Shown piece after piece: positions 35,260-47,389 of a stretch of DNA of 64,000 nucleotides (positions are counted from its first letter, which is position 1; each line of letters opens with the position of its first letter). Below the pieces are notes generated by a model. The model was not told the DNA's origin. It made no database searches and saw nothing but the letters and a program-made list of their open reading frames with translations. The DNA comes from Xiheibacterium sp038325765. Its GTDB lineage: Bacteria; Myxococcota_A; Polyangia; Nannocystales; Nannocystaceae. The position numbers were made by a program, and so were the translations under genes. The stretch spans positions 35,845-99,844 of the forward strand of contig JBBQJI010000026.1 of NCBI GenBank assembly GCA_038325765.1, given 5' to 3'.

Positions 35260-36219
35260 TCACACCCTGCGCCAGCTCGCCGTCGGCTCGTCGGGCTTCC
35301 CACAGCTCGGCGGCGCGACGTGCTCGCCCACGATCCTGCGCACGTCGATCGCAACCGCCCGACCGCACACGCGCCCCGTGAGGTGCCAGTGACCGTCGTG
35401 CTCGCTCGCCGCCTCGATCACGACGTCGTCCAACCCCTGCGCCCCGTGCTCCTCGCGCCACAGGCACTCCGCAGCCTGGGCGGCCTCGGACAGGGCCGTG
35501 CGGCCGCGCAGCAGCGCGAGCGGGCCGATGCGCTCCGCGAGCATCGCGTCGACGAGCGTAGGGACGTGGTCAGGTTCGACGCGGCCATGGCAGATCCCCG
35601 CGGGCAGCCACACCATGGTGGCGGCGTAGCGGTGGCCGCCGAGGTGCGTGGTCTGCCAGGTCTGCACGCGGGGATCGGCGGCGAGCGACTCGTAGACCGG
35701 CGTGCCCCACTTCGCGCAGCACCGGTCGCGCTTGCCGTTGGTGCACACGAGGACGATGGGCGAGGTGGGCTCCTCAGCGCCATCGGGGAGCCGACCCTCG
35801 CGCAGCGCCGCGGTTGCGGCGAGCAGATCGATCGCGAGCAAATCGTCGAGCTCGGCCCAACGGAACTGCGCGACCCGGACCGCGCCGGGGCGCGTGCTCG
35901 CGAGCAACAGCACGTTGGCGCCGCCGACGATGGGTTGGCTGTGTTCGTTCGCAGTGGCGTCCCGGCGCAGCAGCGCCTCGCGTCTCACCACCAGGTCGCG
36001 ACGGATGAGCTGCACGCGCGTCCCCGACGTGGCGGTTGCCCACCCGTCGACGTGCGCGCGGACCTGCGCAGGGACTGCCGCCGCCTCCCACGCCTTGGCC
36101 GCCCAAGGCCCATCGTGCTCGAGCGCGAACCAGGTATCCACGCCCGCGGTCGCAGTACCGAACTGGGACTCGCCGAGCTCACTCGCCCTCGCGCGACACA
36201 AAGCCTGGCGTTCATCCAT
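35260..36219 (-). CDS. Sucrase/ferredoxin-like protein
   Basis: 319 aa. Thioredoxin-like [2Fe-2S] ferredoxin fold of the Suc_Fer-like family: CTNGKRDRCCAKWGTPVYE supplies cluster-type cysteines, and HLGGHRYAATMVWLPAG is the conserved His/Gly block. Family members were once linked to sucrase activity, but their real role is unclear; electron transfer is the safest guess. ATG 36219 has TAGCCT 9 nt upstream. It is divergent from glmS. Confidence 0.87.
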   Translation of the reverse strand: MDERQALCRARASELGESQFGTATAGVDTWFALEHDGPWAAKAWEAAAVPAQVRAHVDGWATATSGTRVQLIRRDLVVRREALLRRDATANEHSQPIVGGANVLLLASTRPGAVRVAQFRWAELDDLLAIDLLAATAALREGRLPDGAEEPTSPIVLVCTNGKRDRCCAKWGTPVYESLAADPRVQTWQTTHLGGHRYAATMVWLPAGICHGRVEPDHVPTLVDAMLAERIGPLALLRGRTALSEAAQAAECLWREEHGAQGLDDVVIEAASEHDGHWHLTGRVCGRAVAIDVRRIVGEHVAPPSCGKPDEPTASWRRV

Positions 36220-36228
36220 GCCGCCCGG

Positions 36229-36234
36229 AGGCTA
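36229..36234 (-). promoter_or_regulatory. -10-like TAGCCT of sucrase/ferredoxin-like gene
   Basis: TAGCCT on the minus strand ends 9 nt before ATG 36219. It lies where a -35 for the divergent glmS would be. Confidence 0.45.
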
Positions 36235-36251
36235 GCACGCTGACGCTGCGT

Positions 36252-36257
36252 TATACT
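36252..36257 (+). promoter_or_regulatory. -10 element TATACT of glmS
   Basis: TATACT (one mismatch to TATAAT) ends 8 nt before ATG 36266; no Shine-Dalgarno lies between. Confidence 0.55.
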
Positions 36258-36265
36258 CCGCCCCT

Positions 36266-38117
<1,852 letters not shown>

Positions 38118-38131
<14 letters not shown>

Positions 38132-38618
38132 CCGCCTCGCCGTCACGCACGAACTGCCCCGACTTGCCGCCGGACTTCCCGAGCAAGCGCACCGATGCGA
38201 TCTCCATCGCGCGGTCGATCGACTTGCACATGTCGTAGATCGTCAGCGCGCCCACGGCGGCGGCGTGCATCGCCTCCATCTCGGGGCCGGTGCGGTCGAT
38301 CGCGTACACGGTCACCACGAGCTCGACGCCGCAACGGCCCTGCAACGTCGTGATCTCGACGTCGACGCCGACGATGCGGATCGGGTGACACAGCGGGATC
38401 GCGGACGGCGTCGACTTGGTGGCACAGATCGCCGCCAGCCGTGCGATTTGGATCACATCGCCCTTGCCCATGGTGCCGGCCTCGATGCGCGCGAGGGTGG
38501 CGGGCGCCATCAACACCTGGGCCGCCGCCTTCGCATGGCGCGCGGTCTCGGCCTTGTGCTGGATGGCGACCATGCGGGCAGCGCCGTTCGGATCGAAGTG
38601 CGTCAGCGCGTCGGTCAT
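38118..38618 (-). CDS. moaC: Cyclic pyranopterin monophosphate synthase
   Basis: 166 aa. Second step of molybdenum cofactor synthesis (conversion of the 3',8-cyclo-GTP product to cPMP). MGKGDVIQIARLAAI, the catalytic IPLCHPI and GPEMEAMHAAAVGALTIYDM are family hallmarks; KSGGKSGQ is the conserved Lys-rich end. ATG 38618 has TACCGT 7 nt upstream. No other moa gene is close. It overlaps the glmS end by 14 nt. Confidence 0.96.
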
Positions 38619-38625
38619 CGTCACG

Positions 38626-38631
38626 ACGGTA
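38626..38631 (-). promoter_or_regulatory. -10-like TACCGT of moaC
   Basis: TACCGT on the minus strand ends 7 nt before ATG 38618. Confidence 0.45.
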
Positions 38632-38745
38632 GCACCGCGGCTCGCCCGCCCCGCCGCGAATTGCCGCTGGACGCGGTGTCGCCGGCGCGGGTCCGTGATA
38701 CTCATCCGCTCGCGCGGCGGCCTCCACGGCCTCGCGGCGACACGC

Positions 38746-40299
38746 ATGAAGATCGGCATTCCCAAGGAAATCCACGACGGCGAGCGCCGCGTCGCGGCGA
38801 CCCCCGACACCGCGAAACGGCTGCAGAAGCTGGGCTTTGGCGTGATGGTCGAGGCGGGGGCCGGCGATGCCGCGAGCTTCCCCGACCAGGCCTACCGCGA
38901 CGCCGGCTGCGAGATCACCTCCGATGTGGCGACGATCTGGCAGCAGGACATCGTCGCCAAGGTCCGCCCGCCCGAGTACCACCCCGGCACCGGCAACGAC
39001 GAGACCGACATGCTGCGCGAAGGCAGCACGCTCGTCTCGTTTCTGTGGCCGGGTCAGAACGCCGCCCTGCTCGAGCGTCTTTGCGCGCGCAAGGCCAACG
39101 CGTTGGCGATGGACGCGGTCCCCCGCATCAGCCGCGCGCAGAAGCTCGACGCGCTGTCGTCGATGGCGAACATCTCCGGCTATCGCGCGGTGGTCGAGGC
39201 CGCGACGTTGTTCCCGCGCTTCTTCACCGGTCAGATCACCGCCGCGGGCAAGGTACCCCCGGCCAAGGTCCTGATCATCGGCGCGGGCGTGGCCGGCCTG
39301 GCGGCGATCGGCGCTGCGCGGGGCATGGGCGCGATCGTCCGCGCCTTCGACACCCGCCCCGCCGTGCGCGAGCAGGTCCAGAGCATGGGCGCCGAGTTCC
39401 TCGAGGTCACCCTCGAAGAGGACGGCGCGGGCGAGGGCGGTTACGCCAAGGAGATGACACCGGCCTTCATCAAGGCCGAGATGGAGCTGTTCTTGGCCCA
39501 GGCCAAGGACGTCGACATCATCATCACCACGGCGCTGATCCCCGGGCGTCCGGCGCCCAAGCTGCTCGAGGCGTATCACGTCGAGGCGATGCGCCCCGGC
39601 AGCGTCATCGTCGATCTCGCGTCGGAGCAAGGGGGCAACTGCGCGCTCACGCAGCCCGGCCGCGTCGTCGACCACAACGGCGTCAAGATCATCGGCTACA
39701 CCGATCTCGCCAGCCGCCTGTCGAGCACCGCCAGCCAGCTGTACGGCACCAACATCGCCCACTTGCTCGACGATCTGGGCAAGGCCGAGAAGTTCCACTT
39801 CGATCTCGACGACGAGGTGACCTCCGGCGCGCTGGTCGTGCACGAGGGCACCAACCGCTGGCCTACGCCCAAGCCCAAGATGACCTCGCCGACGGAGGGC
39901 AAGCCCAAGGAGGCCGCCGCGGTGGCAAAGAAGTCAGGCCACGGGCATGGCTCCGGTGCGCCCGGACCGCCGTGGCCGCTGGTCGCCGCCGGCGTCGCGC
40001 TGCTCGGCATCGGCCTGGGCGCGCCGCCGTCGTTCCTCACCCACCTCACCGTGTTCGTGCTGGCGATCTTCGTCGGCTGGCAGGTGATCTGGAACGTGGC
40101 GCCGGCCCTGCACACACCGCTGATGAGCGTCACCAACGCGATCAGCGGCATCATCCTGATCGGCGGCATTTTGCAGATCTCGGCGCCGCCAGGCTCGGCG
40201 ACGGCGATCCTCGGTGCGGCCGCGATCCTGCTGGCGACCATCAACATCGCCGGCGGCTTCCTCGTCACGCAGCGCATGCTGCAGATGTTTCGCAAGTAA
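38746..40299 (+). CDS. pntA: NAD(P) transhydrogenase subunit alpha
   Basis: 517 aa. NAD(H)-binding dI domain (MKIGIPKEIHDGERRVAATP start; AKVLIIGAGVAGLAAIGAARG Rossmann loop) joined through a Lys/Pro/His linker to four TM helices (about residues 405-515), the E. coli-type arrangement. With PntB it uses the proton gradient to make NADPH from NADH. It starts at ATG 38746, where the family alignment begins. A GATACT hexamer lies at 38697-38702, giving a leader of a few tens of bases. It forms an operon with pntB, 19 nt apart. Confidence 0.96.
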   Translation: MKIGIPKEIHDGERRVAATPDTAKRLQKLGFGVMVEAGAGDAASFPDQAYRDAGCEITSDVATIWQQDIVAKVRPPEYHPGTGNDETDMLREGSTLVSFLWPGQNAALLERLCARKANALAMDAVPRISRAQKLDALSSMANISGYRAVVEAATLFPRFFTGQITAAGKVPPAKVLIIGAGVAGLAAIGAARGMGAIVRAFDTRPAVREQVQSMGAEFLEVTLEEDGAGEGGYAKEMTPAFIKAEMELFLAQAKDVDIIITTALIPGRPAPKLLEAYHVEAMRPGSVIVDLASEQGGNCALTQPGRVVDHNGVKIIGYTDLASRLSSTASQLYGTNIAHLLDDLGKAEKFHFDLDDEVTSGALVVHEGTNRWPTPKPKMTSPTEGKPKEAAAVAKKSGHGHGSGAPGPPWPLVAAGVALLGIGLGAPPSFLTHLTVFVLAIFVGWQVIWNVAPALHTPLMSVTNAISGIILIGGILQISAPPGSATAILGAAAILLATINIAGGFLVTQRMLQMFRK

Positions 40300-40318
40300 C
40301 AAGTAAGAGGATCGCTCC

Positions 40319-41737
40319 GTGTCGGAAAGTCTCGTCACCGTCGCCTACATCGCCGCGAGCGCGTTGTTCATCATGAGCCTGTCGGGGCTCTCGAATCAGG
40401 AGACCGCACGTCGCGGCAACCTGTACGGCATCATCGGCATGCTCATCGCGCTCGTCGCCACAGCGGCGCGACCCGACGTGGTCGGCTACGGCATGTTGGT
40501 CGGCGCGATCGTGCCGGGCGCCATCATCGGCGCGGTGCTGGCCTCCCGCGTCGCGATGACCTCGATGCCCGAGCTCGTCGCCGTCTTGCACAGCTTCGTC
40601 GGCGCCGCCGCGGTGCTGGTCGGCTTCGGCAGCTACCTCGGGCCCGTGCCCCAACTCAGCGCCCTCGAGCTGACCATCCACGAGGTCGAGATCTTCGTGG
40701 GGGTGTTCATCGGCGCCATCACGTTCACCGGCTCGGTGGTCGCGTTCGGCAAGCTGCGGGGCAGCCTCAGCGGCAAGCCCCTCATGTTGCCGGCGCGTCA
40801 TCTCCTCAACGTGGGGATGCTCGCCGGCTGCGTGTTCCTCGGCTGGCAGTTCCTCGGGGCTAGCCACGGCTTCGCCGGCGGCACCCCGCCGGGCCTCATG
40901 CCGCTGGTCATCATGACCGTCATCGCGGGCATCATCGGCGTGCACCTGGTCGCGGCGATCGGCGGCGCCGACATGCCGGTGGTCGTCTCGATGCTCAACA
41001 GCTACTCGGGCTGGGCCGCCAGCGCCGCCGGCTTCATGCTCAGCAACGATCTGCTGATCATCACCGGCGCCTTGGTCGGCAGCTCGGGCGCGATCCTCTC
41101 GTACATCATGTGTCGCGCGATGAACCGCTCGTTCGTCAGCGTCATCCTCGGCGGCTTCGGCACCGACAGCGGTGGCGCCCCTGCCGGCGGCGCCAAGGTG
41201 CCCCAGGGCGAGGTGCGGGCCACCACCGTCGACGAGACGGTCGACGCGCTGCGCGAGTCCAGCACCATCATCATCATCCCTGGCTACGGCATGGCGGTGG
41301 CGCAGGCCCAGCACTCGCTGTCGGAGGTCGTCAAGATCCTGCGCAGCAAGGGCAAGACGGTGCGCTTTGGCATCCATCCGGTCGCCGGCCGCCTGCCCGG
41401 TCACATGAACGTGCTCCTCGCCGAGGCCAACGTCCCCTATGACATCGTCCTCGAGATGGACGAGCTCAACGACGACTTCCCGAACACCGACTTCTCGTGG
41501 GTGATCGGCGCCAACGACATCGTCAATCCGTCGGCGCTCGACGACCCCAGCAGTCCGATCGCCGGCATGCCGGTGCTCGAGTGCTGGAAGGCGGGGCGCT
41601 GCGTGGTCATGAAGCGATCGATGGCCTCGGGCTATGCGGGCGTCGACAATCCGCTGTTCTACAAGGAGAACACCGAGATGCTGTTCGGTGACGCGAAGAA
41701 GGTCATCGACGAGATCCTGACCAAGCTGCGCGGCTGA
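40319..41737 (+). CDS. pntB: NAD(P) transhydrogenase subunit beta
   Basis: 472 aa. N-terminal TM domain with about nine helices and the C-terminal NADPH-binding dIII domain (IIPGYGMAVAQAQHSLSEV; GYAGVDNPLFYKENTEML end). It completes the proton-translocating transhydrogenase with PntA. GTG 40319 with AAGAGG about 9 nt upstream. The next gene starts 4 nt after its stop. Confidence 0.97.
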   Translation: MSESLVTVAYIAASALFIMSLSGLSNQETARRGNLYGIIGMLIALVATAARPDVVGYGMLVGAIVPGAIIGAVLASRVAMTSMPELVAVLHSFVGAAAVLVGFGSYLGPVPQLSALELTIHEVEIFVGVFIGAITFTGSVVAFGKLRGSLSGKPLMLPARHLLNVGMLAGCVFLGWQFLGASHGFAGGTPPGLMPLVIMTVIAGIIGVHLVAAIGGADMPVVVSMLNSYSGWAASAAGFMLSNDLLIITGALVGSSGAILSYIMCRAMNRSFVSVILGGFGTDSGGAPAGGAKVPQGEVRATTVDETVDALRESSTIIIIPGYGMAVAQAQHSLSEVVKILRSKGKTVRFGIHPVAGRLPGHMNVLLAEANVPYDIVLEMDELNDDFPNTDFSWVIGANDIVNPSALDDPSSPIAGMPVLECWKAGRCVVMKRSMASGYAGVDNPLFYKENTEMLFGDAKKVIDEILTKLRG

Positions 41738-41741
41738 TCCC

Positions 41742-43211
41742 GTGGGCCCGCGCAGCCTCGCGTCCCAGCTCGCCGCGGTGCTCGAGGGCGCCACGGCGTC
41801 GTTCACCCTGGGCTTGGTCGACGCGGACGGTGCACGCACGGTGGGGTGCTCGGAGCTCGCCGCATCTGCGTGGGGCTTCGCGGCGCAGTGCCGCACCGAC
41901 GGTGCGCGCCCCGGCGACGTGATCGCGATCGCGTGGCGTCACGACGCCCAGGCCATCGCCGCGTGGGCGGGCGCGGTGCTCGGCGGCTTCGTGCCCACCT
42001 TCGTGCCGCCCGAGGATCCCGATCTGCAGCAGCGGCTCGGCACCGCCGTGCGCCTCACCGTGGGTCCCGGCACGCCGCCGTGGCCGACCGCGGCGTCGGG
42101 GCGTCCCGTGCCGGCGCCGGAGGTCGCGATCGTGCAGCGCACCAGCGGCACCACCGGTGTCCACCGCACGATCGCGCTGAGCCACGCCCGCGTGCTCGCG
42201 CAGACCGACGCGCTCGCATCGGCGCTCGCCCTGGACCCCCGCCATGATCGCATCGCGAGCTGTCTGCCGCTGCACCACGACATGGGCCTGGTCAGCACCG
42301 TGCTCTTGCCGCTGCTGCATGGCGTGCCGTGCATCCACGTCGACCCGGCGCTGTGGCGGGCCGATGCGCCGGAGTGGTTGCGCGTGCTCTCGAGCACTGC
42401 CGCCACGCTGACCTGGCTGCCACCCGCGGCGCTCGCACGCATGACGCGGCTGCCGTTCGGTGGCGACACCGATCTCTCGGCGTTGCGTCAGGTCGTCTGC
42501 GGCGGCGAGGTCGTGACCGACTCGGTGCTCCGCGAGTTCGTCGCGCACTTCGCTGCCACCGGCCTACGCGCCGAGGCCGTGGGCACCGGCTGGGGGATGG
42601 CCGAGAACGTCGCCGCGGTGACGCACAGCCCGCCCGGCCGCGCACCCTCGCGATTGCGGGTGCACGCGGCATCGTTCGCCCCCGGCCACGCCGTCGGCAC
42701 GGCGCCGCTCGATCACGACGTGGACGTGCTCACCCTCGTCGCGGCGGGACCACCGATCCACGGCACCGAGGTGCGCATCGGTGCTGACGGGGGTCACGGG
42801 GAGGATGTCGTCGGCGAGCTGCACGTGCGCGGGATATGCCAGGCCGATCCCGACGTGTGGTCGGCCACGGGTGACGTCGGCCTCGTTCACGCCGGCGAGG
42901 TCTTCGTGTGCGGTCGGCTGGCCGAGCTGCTGCACGTGGACGGGCGTTGGATCCTCCCCCACGAGGCCGAACAGGCCGCGGCGAGCGTCGACGGCGTGCG
43001 CCCGGGTCGCGTCGCCGCGATCGGCGACGGGCAAGGCGGCTTCGTGGTGCTGTTCGAGCGCGAGCCCGGCCATGAAGTGGGCGTCGCGCCCGTGGCCGAC
43101 GCGGTGGAGCGCCGCGTGCATCGTCGCCCGCAGGTGGTCTGCGTCGCCGCAGACAGCTTGCCGCGGAACACGGCCGGCAAGTCGTGCCGCAGCCGCTGCA
43201 TCGCGCCGTAG
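41742..43211 (+). CDS. AMP-dependent acyl ligase, FAAL-like
   Basis: 489 aa, ANL superfamily. Adenylation motifs: P-loop QRTSGTTGVHRTIALSH, LPLHHDMGLVS (typical of fatty acyl-AMP ligases), GTGWGMAENVAAVTHSP, ATGDVG and the catalytic Lys in LPRNTAGKSCR near the end. It activates a carboxylate, probably a fatty acid, as acyl-AMP. It is about 90 residues shorter than most FAALs. No acyl carrier protein or polyketide synthase is next to it. GTG 41742 lies 4 nt after pntB, so it may be cotranscribed. Confidence 0.85.
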   Translation: MGPRSLASQLAAVLEGATASFTLGLVDADGARTVGCSELAASAWGFAAQCRTDGARPGDVIAIAWRHDAQAIAAWAGAVLGGFVPTFVPPEDPDLQQRLGTAVRLTVGPGTPPWPTAASGRPVPAPEVAIVQRTSGTTGVHRTIALSHARVLAQTDALASALALDPRHDRIASCLPLHHDMGLVSTVLLPLLHGVPCIHVDPALWRADAPEWLRVLSSTAATLTWLPPAALARMTRLPFGGDTDLSALRQVVCGGEVVTDSVLREFVAHFAATGLRAEAVGTGWGMAENVAAVTHSPPGRAPSRLRVHAASFAPGHAVGTAPLDHDVDVLTLVAAGPPIHGTEVRIGADGGHGEDVVGELHVRGICQADPDVWSATGDVGLVHAGEVFVCGRLAELLHVDGRWILPHEAEQAAASVDGVRPGRVAAIGDGQGGFVVLFEREPGHEVGVAPVADAVERRVHRRPQVVCVAADSLPRNTAGKSCRSRCIAP

Positions 43212-43233
43212 CGCCGCCGCAGGGCGCCGCTAC
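43208..43233. terminator. Bulged hairpin after FAAL-like gene
   Basis: GTAGCGCC can pair with GGCGCCGCTAC (3-nt bulge) across the stop codon. It lies at the end of the adenylating enzyme, facing the converging membrane protein gene. No T-run. Confidence 0.35.
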
Positions 43234-43298
43234 AGCTTGGCGTCGAGGTCGCCGATCAGGGTTGCCGCGCGATGCTATCAGCCGGGCGGCGCGCCGCG

Positions 43299-44006
43299 TC
43301 AGCGAGCGCGACGCTCGAGGGCACGCGCGGTCGACAGGTATAGCCAGCAGGCGAAGCCGGCGGTGGCTCCCGCCGCCGCGCCGATCGCCACGCAGGCCGA
43401 CGCCGCGAGCGACTGCACGCCGACGCGATGGGCGAGGGCGAGGATCTGCTCGGCGCTCGGCACCAGTTCGAGCGCCGAGGCGACGGACACGCCGAGGATG
43501 CCGAGCGAGGCCACCGCAACGCTGCTCGACATGGCGGCGATGCCGAAGTGGGTCGCGCGGCCCAAGCGACCGAACTCGCCGCGCAGCACCGGCGCCCACA
43601 GGGCGACGAAGGCGGTGCACACCAGCAGCACGCAGAACACGAGGTTGCCTGTGCCGACGTAGGGCGCCTGCAGCGAGCCGAAGCCGGCGATGCCGACGAA
43701 CGCCGGCAGAGCGCAGCCGGCGATGCCGCCCAGACCGCCCATCGCGGCGAGCCGCACGGCCCCAGGCTGCGCCCCGCCCGGGGCCATCCGCGTCGCAGCG
43801 ACGGTCCCCGCGCCGATGCCGACTCCGCTGCACACCCCGGTCAGCACCGCGAAGCCGACCAGCGCCAGCGCCATCGAAGACCAGTCCATCGCCGCGGTCC
43901 CCGGGATCGCCCGGTACTGCAGGGTCCCGATCCCGACGCCGAGCATCGCCGCCGCGATGCCAGCCCACGCCGATCGAATCCACCACCTCGTTCCGTGTTG
44001 CGTCAT
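43299..44006 (-). CDS. Uncharacterised six-TM membrane protein
   Basis: 235 aa from ATG 44006 with GGAG 5 nt upstream; a longer in-frame start at 44096 is less likely. Six hydrophobic helices rich in Gly/Ala (for example SAWAGIAAAMLGVGIG, LALVGFAVLTGVCSGVGIG, FGIAAMSSSVAVASLGILG). No family is recognised; MotA/TolQ, MFS and rhomboid motifs are absent. Confidence 0.72.
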   Translation of the reverse strand: MTQHGTRWWIRSAWAGIAAAMLGVGIGTLQYRAIPGTAAMDWSSMALALVGFAVLTGVCSGVGIGAGTVAATRMAPGGAQPGAVRLAAMGGLGGIAGCALPAFVGIAGFGSLQAPYVGTGNLVFCVLLVCTAFVALWAPVLRGEFGRLGRATHFGIAAMSSSVAVASLGILGVSVASALELVPSAEQILALAHRVGVQSLAASACVAIGAAAGATAGFACWLYLSTARALERRAR

Positions 44007-44114
44007 GACGTCTCCATCGGCCCCTGCAAGCTCGGGCAGCCAACGCACCGCGCGGCGCTTCGATCTCCACGGATCCGCGCCGCGCCGTGTTCCCACGTGG
44101 GTAGTGGGCGGAGC

Positions 44115-44962
<848 letters not shown>

Positions 44963-44966
<4 letters not shown>

Positions 44967-45841
44967 AGCAGCGCGAAGCGCAGGCCTCGGTCGCGGATCA
45001 CGAGGCTGTCGGCGCCGCAGTGACGCAGCGCCTCGACGAGGATCGTCATGCCCGCGACGATGACGTCGCCGCGACCGGTCCCGAGGATCGGCCGCGCCAC
45101 GCGCTGCTCGAGCGTCTCGGCGGCCAGCGTGTCGCGCAGCGCCACCACTTGCGCGAGCGCGAAGCGATGGCCGTCGACCCTGTCGCGGTCGTAGGCGGTC
45201 AAGCCCAGCAGCAAGGCGCCGGCAGCGGTCACGGTGCCGGCCAGTCCGTGCAGCTCGGGGTGGGGCTCGATCGGCTGCGATGCGAAGGCTTCGCGCGCGG
45301 CCGCGGCGACGGCGTCGAGCTCGGCCGCCGTCGGCGGATCGTGGGTCACGCAGCGCTCGGTCAGGCGTACCGAACCGATGGGATGCGAGCAGCGGTCGAA
45401 GATGCGCTCACCGTCGCCGACGACTAGCTCGGTCGATCCGCCGCCGATGTCGAGAACCCGCAGCGGCCCGCCGGCGTGCTCCCGCGCGATCGAGCGATAC
45501 GAGAGTTCGGCCTCCTCGTCGCCGCTGATGAGCCGGATCGGGCTGCCGAGCACCTCTGCGGCCGGTCTGAGGAACGCGTCGGCATCGTCGGCCATGCGCA
45601 GCCCCTCGGTGGCCACCGCTGTGATCTGGGCGCCGTGGCGCGCCGCGACCTCGCGGTACTCAGCGAGCGTAGCGAGCGTGCGCTCGACCGCCTCGGGCAG
45701 GAGCTTGCGCGACGCGGCGACGCCCTTACCCAGCCGACACACCCGCGAAAGATCGTCGACGACGCGCACGCGACCGTCCGGCGCCCGCTCACCGACGAGC
45801 ATGAGCACCGTGTTGGTCCCGATGTCGATCACTGCACGCAT
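44963..45841 (-). CDS. ppx: Exopolyphosphatase/GppA-type phosphatase
   Basis: 292 aa, the short single-module form. Actin-fold motifs: MRAVIDIGTNTVLM (phosphate 1), the catalytic-Glu region ATEGLRMADDADAF, and LDIGGGSTELV (phosphate 2). It hydrolyses polyphosphate or (p)ppGpp-type 5'-phosphates. ATG 45841. Cotranscribed with the PHP gene downstream; both act on phosphate esters of nucleotides or polyphosphate. GATAAT lies 11 nt upstream. Confidence 0.92.
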
Positions 45842-45927
45842 GCAGGGCTCGGATTATCACGTCCCGCCCCATAGGGCACCGGCACGGCGCGGGGGTCCGG
45901 AAGAACGCCCCGGGGTGCTCGCACCCA

Positions 45928-47196
45928 CTAGAGCGCGCGCGGGCCCCAGTCGGGCGTGGTGCCCGCCTTCATCACGGTGGTCTGGTTGTTGCCGTCTTCG
46001 TTGGCGACGACGATGCCGCCGCGCGAGGACGAGAACGCGATCAGACGCCCGTCGGGGGCCCACGTCGGATCGGTGGCACGGCCACCGCCCTGGGTGAGGC
46101 GCTTGAGCTGACCGCTCTTCACGTTGACCGCGAAGACGTCGAAGTTGCTGCCATCGCGGCCAGCGTATGCGACCCAGCTCGCCAGCTCGCCCTCGCCCGG
46201 GCTCCAGTCCGGCGTCTGGTTGTAGTCGCCCTTCTTGCTGATGCGGCTGGCGCCGCCGCCCGCCGAGGTCATGCGGAAGATCTGCGGGCCACCGGCACGG
46301 TTCGACACGAAGGCGAGCTGGTTGCCGGCCGGGCTCCACGACGGCGAGCCGTCGATGGCTGCGTTGGTGGTGAGCCGCGATTTCACGTTGCCGCCGGTGT
46401 CGACCAGATAGATCTCGCTGTTGCCGTCCTTGGACAGCGTCAGCGCGATGCTCCCGCCTTGCGGATTCATCACGCCGCCGAGGTTGAGACCGGGGAACTT
46501 GCTGACGCGCACGGGCTCGCCTCCGCTGCTCATCCACAGATCCGGATTGCGCTTGGCGTAGCTGGTGAACAGCACCTCACCGCCGGGACCGATCGACGGC
46601 AGGATGTTGAGCGAGCGGTTGTTGGTCACGCCGGCGACGTTGCCGCCGTCCATCTCCATCGTGAAGACGTTCTTGGTGACCTGGGGATTGCGGCTCGTGC
46701 GGACGAAGGCGATGCGCGACCCGAACACGCCTGGCGTGCCCGTGTAGTACTTGATCACCTCGTTCATGAATTTGTGCGCGGCCTTGCGCTGGTCGCTGCC
46801 GGGGAAGCCGAGCGACAGCACCGGCTTGTTGCTCTTGGCCAGATCGTAGAGCTGGAACTTGATCTGACCGCCCACCGTGGCGTTCTTGATCACCGCCTGC
46901 GCGCCGATCTGCTTCCATTGCGCCGCGTCGAACCCGGACTCCTTGATGAGGGCGGCGGGGATCGACTTGCGGTCGACGACCTCGAAGCCCGCCGAGAGCT
47001 CGGCGTTGCGACGGATGACGTCTGCGGTCTCGTCACCGGCCGGCACGGCGAGCCGCAGCAGCTCGACCTTGCCGCCGATCCCCTTGTCCGGATCCTGCAC
47101 GACGGCGTTCGCGACGGCGACGTCGTGTCCGGCCCAATGGGCGCCATAGGCCAGCAGTGCGGTGAGAGCTACGGTGCCCAAGAGGGTTCGCTTCAT
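45928..47196 (-). CDS. tolB: TolB periplasmic propeller protein
   Basis: 422 aa. Signal peptide (RTLLGTVALTALLAYGAHWAGHDVAVA) then an N-terminal alpha/beta domain (ELSAGFEVVDRKSIP), then WD-like blades with the S/G-P-x-W-S-P signature (SPSWSPAGNQLAFVSNR, PDWSPGEGELASW, PTWAPDGRLIAFSS). It connects the Tol inner-membrane complex with Pal and peptidoglycan in the family. ATG 47196 has GAGG about 9 nt upstream. Pal is not next to it. Confidence 0.93.
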   Translation of the reverse strand: MKRTLLGTVALTALLAYGAHWAGHDVAVANAVVQDPDKGIGGKVELLRLAVPAGDETADVIRRNAELSAGFEVVDRKSIPAALIKESGFDAAQWKQIGAQAVIKNATVGGQIKFQLYDLAKSNKPVLSLGFPGSDQRKAAHKFMNEVIKYYTGTPGVFGSRIAFVRTSRNPQVTKNVFTMEMDGGNVAGVTNNRSLNILPSIGPGGEVLFTSYAKRNPDLWMSSGGEPVRVSKFPGLNLGGVMNPQGGSIALTLSKDGNSEIYLVDTGGNVKSRLTTNAAIDGSPSWSPAGNQLAFVSNRAGGPQIFRMTSAGGGASRISKKGDYNQTPDWSPGEGELASWVAYAGRDGSNFDVFAVNVKSGQLKRLTQGGGRATDPTWAPDGRLIAFSSSRGGIVVANEDGNNQTTVMKAGTTPDWGPRAL

Positions 47197-47389
47197 GGTT
47201 GTTCGACCTCGCGCAAGAATCGTCGGGAGCATAGCGGTGCCCGCTCGATTCCGGAAGGGGAGAGGCACACGGCCGGCGTTAATCATCCACCACGCGCGCG
47301 CGGGCATTCACGCGCGGGCACGCGCGAGGTGGGGCGCTTCGTCCCATCGCCCGTCGTCTGTGGCTCCGCGCATCGGCGCGTGGCCGCGG
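47197..47389. other. Intergenic between tolA-like and tolB
   Basis: About 190 bases of GC-rich sequence. No hairpin with T-run; it holds the tolB Shine-Dalgarno and probably a separate promoter, not identified. Confidence 0.4.

Noticed and set aside
30900..35354. A minus-strand ORF of 1484 codons opposite the M16 and kinase genes
   Set aside because: It mirrors the codon third-position GC bias of the real plus-strand genes, has no recognisable domain, and the plus-strand proteins keep full catalytic motifs.
36220..36265. glmS ribozyme upstream of glmS
   Set aside because: Only 46 bases separate the divergent genes and a -10 element occupies them; no ribozyme core fits.
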